DNA from: an uncultured Anaerobutyricum sp.
GTDB taxonomy: Bacteria; Bacillota; Clostridia; Lachnospirales; Lachnospiraceae
Direction: 5' to 3'
NCBI GenBank assembly: GCA_934317185.1
Contig: CAKREJ010000022.1
Coordinates: forward strand, 1-19,391
DNA length: 19,391 nucleotides
The notes under the pieces were generated by a model. That model was not told where the DNA came from. It saw only the letters and a list, made by a program, of their open reading frames with translations, and ran no database searches. Position numbers and translations under genes: made by a program. Below are positions 16,074 to 19,391 of the stretch, piece by piece; position 1 is the first letter of the stretch, and every line of letters begins with the position of its first letter.

Positions 16074-16911
16074 CCGGCACCTCCAAAGACAACTTGCCCA
16101 GGCGTAAAGAACGAAAATCTTCTAAAAGAATTCGACCAGCCTTATCAATATCTGTCTGATTTCCTTTCATGAGACACCCTCTGATTCTTGCAATTTCTTC
16201 AAGAATCTCCAGATTTTTCTTGCTTTCATCTACTGAATATCTTTCTGTAAGCACACCACTATAAGATTTCTTCAAAAATTTGATAAATTCTATTGCCATC
16301 TCTGTCGTATTAAGAATTTCTTCTTTAATAGATCCAATCAGTGCCAGTCGAAGTCCAACTGCCTGATCTTCAAACTTAGGCCATAAAATACCTGGTGTAT
16401 CTAACAGCTCTACATTCTTATTAATCTTAATCCACTGTTTTCCTTTTGTGACACCCGGTTTATTCCCTGTTTTGGCACAGGCTTTTCCGGCAAAAGAATT
16501 AATAAAAGTAGACTTTCCGACATTTGGAATTCCAACGACCATTGCACGAAGGGGACGATTTAAAATTCCTCTTTTCTTGTCTCTGGCCTTCTTTTCCTGA
16601 CAAGCCTTCTCAATTAAAGACTTTACTTCCTTCATCCCGGCACCCTTTTGTGAATTCACTTTTGCCACAAAAAAACCTTTTGCCTCAAAATATTCCTGCC
16701 AGGCTGCAGTTGTCCTTGCATCTGCCATATCTGCCTTATTCAGAACGATAAGACGATACTTATTCCTCGCCAGCTCATCTATATCCGGATTCTTACTGCT
16801 AAGTGGTACTCTGGCATCTACCAGTTCTACCACAATATCAATCAACTTGATATTTTCCTGCATCATTCTTCTGGCCTTTGTCATATGGCCAGGATACCAC
16901 TGAAAATGCAT
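16063..16911 (-). CDS. rbgA: Ribosome biogenesis GTPase RbgA (YlqF)
   Basis: The 282-residue GTPase matures the 50S subunit late in assembly. Its G motifs are circularly permuted, the family hallmark: NKAD (58-61) comes first, then the P-loop GIPNVGKST (127-135) and DTPG (171-174). The N-terminal WYPGHMTKARR and the C-terminal helical domain of the YlqF family are present, and length matches Bacillus RbgA. GGAGGG lies 6 nt before the ATG. In Bacillus too it lies between a signal peptidase-proximal region and rnhB, after rplS. Confidence 0.96.
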   Translation of the reverse strand: MHFQWYPGHMTKARRMMQENIKLIDIVVELVDARVPLSSKNPDIDELARNKYRLIVLNKADMADARTTAAWQEYFEAKGFFVAKVNSQKGAGMKEVKSLIEKACQEKKARDKKRGILNRPLRAMVVGIPNVGKSTFINSFAGKACAKTGNKPGVTKGKQWIKINKNVELLDTPGILWPKFEDQAVGLRLALIGSIKEEILNTTEMAIEFIKFLKKSYSGVLTERYSVDESKKNLEILEEIARIRGCLMKGNQTDIDKAGRILLEDFRSLRLGKLSLEVPDEQ

Positions 16912-16932
16912 CTTTTTCCCTCCTGCTATGTT

Positions 16933-17478
16933 CTACTGTCTCTTCACTTTATGAATCGTTCCTGCTATTTTACCGACAAATTGTGAACGTTTAATGTTTC
17001 CAATGTTCGAAACTCTGGAATCTTCACTATTATTATAATTATCACCTATAACAAAATACTCATCATCCCCAAGCTCAACATCGTATGCTGCCAGTCCTGC
17101 GGAAAGAATATCTTCCTCAGAAAATTGTTTTAATTCTTTTTTATTTATATAAATCTTTCCATTCTCTATCTTCACGGTTTCTCCGGGCAATCCGATAACT
17201 CTTTTTACAGAATAATGTGTTGTAGAACCATTCTCAAGCTCTAAAACTACTGCATCCATTCGCTTAGGACTGCCGATCCGATACTCTAACTTATTCACCA
17301 GCACAGTATCTCCATCATAATATGCGGGCTGCATAGAATCTCCGTGGACGGTTACTGTCTGGAAGCAAAACTGAATAACTAAAAATGCTAATAAAATTGC
17401 CGCCACGACTTCTCCAACCCAAAGACCGATTCGGCGAATCATCATGTTTCTTCTTTCTAAATACCGATAATTTTTCAT
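16933..17478 (-). CDS. lepB: Signal peptidase I (copy A, divergent)
   Basis: The 181-residue protease has a short basic N-terminus, one membrane segment (about 18-40), catalytic Ser48 in VHGDSMQPAY and Lys92 in YSVKRVIGLPGE, and VIGDNYNNSEDSR. It is clearly more distant from copies B and C: the extracytoplasmic insert is different (ILSAGLAAYDVEL) and the C-terminus ends KVKRQ. AGGTG lies 8 nt before the ATG. It follows rplS across a 77-bp gap with a terminator-like hairpin and precedes rbgA by 21 bp. Confidence 0.93.
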   Translation of the reverse strand: MKNYRYLERRNMMIRRIGLWVGEVVAAILLAFLVIQFCFQTVTVHGDSMQPAYYDGDTVLVNKLEYRIGSPKRMDAVVLELENGSTTHYSVKRVIGLPGETVKIENGKIYINKKELKQFSEEDILSAGLAAYDVELGDDEYFVIGDNYNNSEDSRVSNIGNIKRSQFVGKIAGTIHKVKRQ

Positions 17479-17510
17479 CTGTTTTCACCTGTTCCCCGGA
17501 AATCTGTATG

Positions 17511-17541
17511 GAAAAACAGGGCAAGTATAAATACTCGCCCC
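17511..17541 (-). terminator. Terminator or attenuator after rplS
   Basis: GGGCAAGTAT (17519-17528) pairs with 17531-17540, a 10-bp GC-capped stem with one G-U pair in the minus-strand RNA and a 2-nt nominal loop; minus-strand TTTTT (17512-17516) follows. It would end or reduce transcription between rplS and lepB-A. Confidence 0.7.
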
Positions 17542-17555
17542 GGTTTCTTTTGATA

Positions 17556-17903
17556 CTATTTAACTAATTCTTTTACCTTAGCTCTCTTACCGATTCTATC
17601 ACGTAAGTAGTAAAGTTTAGCTCTTCTTACTTTACCTCTTCTTACTACCTGAATCTTTGTAACGATTGGAGAATGTAATGGCCATGTCTTTTCAACACCA
17701 ACACCATTAGAGAACTTTCTTACTGTGAAAGTTTCTTTTGCTCCACCGTTCTGTCTCTTAATAACAGTTCCTTCAAATACCTGAATACGCTCACGGGAAC
17801 CTTCTACTACCTTTGCGGAAACACGAACTGTATCTCCAACACGGAAACTGTCAACTTCTGGTTTTAACTGTGCATCTTCAATGCTTTTAATAATATCTTT
17901 CAT
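17556..17903 (-). CDS. rplS: 50S ribosomal protein L19
   Basis: The 115-residue product has the normal L19 length and its conserved segments: [41 protein letters not shown], and [16 protein letters not shown] at the C-terminus. L19 sits at the 30S-50S interface. AGGAGG lies 6 nt before the ATG. trmD is 87 bp upstream, the usual neighbour; no clear leader structure was recognised in that gap. Confidence 0.97.
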   Translation of the reverse strand: MKDIIKSIEDAQLKPEVDSFRVGDTVRVSAKVVEGSRERIQVFEGTVIKRQNGGAKETFTVRKFSNGVGVEKTWPLHSPIVTKIQVVRRGKVRRAKLYYLRDRIGKRAKVKELVK

Positions 17904-17990
17904 GTGTGACCTCCTATATATTCTCGGTGTTCTTAATACCTAAATGTAAAAGCGGACCACCTTTTTTCACAACTTGTTAAGTGTACCATA

Positions 17991-18737
17991 CTATGCCTGG
18001 TCATGCAAGTCTTTTTTTAACTTTTTTAAATACTTTTCATCGTCTTTAGATAAGTCAGCTTTCTCTAACAAATCAGGCCGCCTTTCTAAAGTTCTCTTCA
18101 ACGACTGTTCCCGCCGCCATTTATCCACATTACCATGATGACCGGACAACAGCACATCCGGAACCCTTTTCCCATGGAATTCTACCGGTCTTGTATACTG
18201 GGGATGCTCTAAAAGATTGTCATGGAACGACTCAAATTCAGCAGATTCTTCATTATTAAGGACACCGGGTACAAGACGGGAAACTGCATCGATCATAACC
18301 ATCGCCGGAAGTTCTCCTCCAGTGAGGACATAATCGCCAATGGATACATAATCCGTTACTATTTCTTCTAAAATTCTTTCGTCTATCCCTTCATAATGTC
18401 CACATAGAAAAATCAAATCTTCTTCTTTAGAAAACTCTTCTGCCATTGACTGGTTAAAGACAGAACCTTGTGGTGTAACATAGACCACTCTTGGTTTCTT
18501 CTCCATGTTTTTTGTTACATCCTCATAGGCAAGATAGATTGGCTCCGGCTGCATCACCATTCCAGCTCCTCCCCCATAAGGATAATCATCCACATGTTTA
18601 TGTTTATCTTTGGAATACTCTCGTATATTTACCGCATTCAGATGAATGTATCCATTCTGCAACGCTCTTCCGGTCACACTTGTATGAAGTCCTGCTTCAA
18701 TCATATCCGGAAACAGAGTGAGTACATGGAAATTCAT
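17991..18737 (-). CDS. trmD: tRNA (guanine-37-N1)-methyltransferase TrmD
   Basis: The 248-residue SPOUT methyltransferase makes m1G37 next to the anticodon, which prevents frameshifting. The knot and cofactor motifs are present: [12 protein letters not shown] at the start, [41 protein letters not shown], and the C-terminal [18 protein letters not shown]. The start codon overlaps the rimM stop by one base (TAATG), a sign of coupling. Confidence 0.97.
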   Translation of the reverse strand: MNFHVLTLFPDMIEAGLHTSVTGRALQNGYIHLNAVNIREYSKDKHKHVDDYPYGGGAGMVMQPEPIYLAYEDVTKNMEKKPRVVYVTPQGSVFNQSMAEEFSKEEDLIFLCGHYEGIDERILEEIVTDYVSIGDYVLTGGELPAMVMIDAVSRLVPGVLNNEESAEFESFHDNLLEHPQYTRPVEFHGKRVPDVLLSGHHGNVDKWRREQSLKRTLERRPDLLEKADLSKDDEKYLKKLKKDLHDQA

Positions 18738-19246
18738 TAATCCACCAGTCCTTTCAGCATATGAACCAGTATAATCTTCTCATCCATATCCACATCTAAA
18801 ATGCAATCTTTGATCGCCGGAAGAAGTACATGACCTCCATCCGGAGTTTTCACCTCATATACATCATTCGCACCAGTTTCTATCACATCAATAAGCTCAC
18901 CAATCGTTACACCGCTTTCATCTACGATTGTAAGACCGAGCAGATCTGCGACATAATATTCATCTTCCTCTAAAGGAACTGCATTCTCTCTTGTAACCTT
19001 CAAAGGACATCTCTTATATTTTTCTACATCATTAATATCATCAAGACCTTCAAATTTCACAAATACAAATTGTTTAAAGAACTTACAATACTGTACTTTT
19101 TTTTCGATAAGTTCCTTTCCTGTATCAATAAGAACCTTATCCAGGTCAAGAAATCTTTCTTTATCGTCTGTTGTAGGAAAAACCTTGACCTCACCTTTCA
19201 ATCCGTGTGTACCTGTAATGATGCCGACCTGAAATAAATCTTCCAT
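18737..19246 (-). CDS. rimM: 16S rRNA processing protein RimM
   Basis: The 169-residue protein assists 30S head maturation and binds S19. The N-terminal barrel begins [16 protein letters not shown], with DLDKVLID; the C-terminal PRC-barrel begins near [14 protein letters not shown] and includes [17 protein letters not shown] and the [11 protein letters not shown] end. GGAG lies 9 nt before the ATG. It is followed directly by trmD and preceded by a hairpin and the end of khpA. Confidence 0.96.
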   Translation of the reverse strand: MEDLFQVGIITGTHGLKGEVKVFPTTDDKERFLDLDKVLIDTGKELIEKKVQYCKFFKQFVFVKFEGLDDINDVEKYKRCPLKVTRENAVPLEEDEYYVADLLGLTIVDESGVTIGELIDVIETGANDVYEVKTPDGGHVLLPAIKDCILDVDMDEKIILVHMLKGLVD

Positions 19247-19290
19247 ATCTTTATTATCTCCATTCTGCCGTCAAATTCTTCGTTGTATAG

Positions 19291-19330
19291 AAAAAAATGT
19301 TACCTGCTCAAATATTTACAGGTAACATTT
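19291..19330 (-). terminator. Terminator-like hairpin between khpA and rimM
   Basis: AAATGTTACCTG (19295-19306) pairs exactly with 19319-19330 around a 12-nt loop; a T-run follows on the minus strand (19291-19297). A weak promoter candidate overlaps it, TTGAGC (19306-19311) and TATACA (19284-19289) 16 bp apart, so rimM may have its own start or be attenuated here. Confidence 0.7.
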
Positions 19331-19340
19331 CAAATGCCTA

Positions 19341-19391
19341 TTACTGTGCGATATCAACTATCACTTTTTTATCATCACGGGAAGCTGCTGC
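19341..19391 (-). CDS. khpA: KhpA-type KH-domain RNA-binding protein, C-terminal end only
   Basis: Only the last 16 codons are inside the window; they read AAASRDDKKVIVDIAQ before a TAA at 19341-19343. The short basic patch followed by a beta-strand ending resembles the C-terminus of KhpA (YlqC), and the position immediately before rimM matches the Firmicute order rpsP-khpA-rimM-trmD-rplS. The assignment rests mainly on that position, since too little protein is visible for certainty. Confidence 0.6.
   Translation of the reverse strand, partial: AAASRDDKKVIVDIAQ

Noticed and set aside
17904..17990. Possible L19 leader RNA upstream of rplS
   Set aside because: Only short, mismatched stems were found, and no consensus could be matched by eye.

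Overview
The window looks like a housekeeping segment from a low-GC Gram-positive anaerobe, most likely a Lachnospiraceae-type clostridium. Evidence: Firmicute gene order (khpA-rimM-trmD-rplS-lepB-rbgA-rnhB), a Rex redox repressor beside a YdiF-type ABC-F gene as in Bacillus, strong AGGAGG-type ribosome binding sites, a Re-type citrate synthase homologue typical of anaerobes, and AT-rich intergenic DNA. Placement at family level is inference from gene content. No IS element, CRISPR array, rRNA or tRNA gene was seen.

Layout: positions 1-556 have no supportable gene. They hold a perfect 12-bp hairpin (69-96) and a roughly 273-nt foldback in which nearly the whole interval 281-553 pairs with itself, starting just after the yebC stop codon. 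Next, on the minus strand, come yebC, an aminotransferase, ndoA (a MazF-type RNase without a visible antitoxin), nnr (NAD(P)HX repair) and rex. Rex has a consensus sigma-A promoter. The only plus-strand gene is the ABC-F ATPase (5583-7511), divergent from rex; the rex/ABC-F intergenic region also carries an imperfect Rex-like site. A bidirectional terminator separates the ABC-F gene from the convergent Re-citrate synthase gene, which has its own strong promoter and a roughly 140-nt leader with nested inverted repeats.

From 9301 to the right edge is one long minus-strand cluster, read right to left: khpA (partial), [terminator-like hairpin], rimM, trmD, rplS, [terminator-like hairpin], lepB-A, rbgA, lepB-B, lepB-C, rnhB, yraN, pgeF, [tandem hairpins], a PDZ/radical-SAM DUF512 gene, der, plsY, terminator. 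Many genes overlap by 1-11 bp or lie less than 40 bp apart, suggesting translational coupling. The common theme is ribosome and tRNA maturation (RimM, TrmD, L19, RbgA, Der), secretion (three signal peptidases), genome and wall upkeep (RNase HII, YraN, PgeF) and phospholipid synthesis (PlsY).

No clearly new multi-gene system was found. The best leads are the large foldback element, the structured leader of the citrate synthase gene, the triple signal peptidase arrangement around rbgA, and the uncharacterised PDZ/radical-SAM protein overlapping der.
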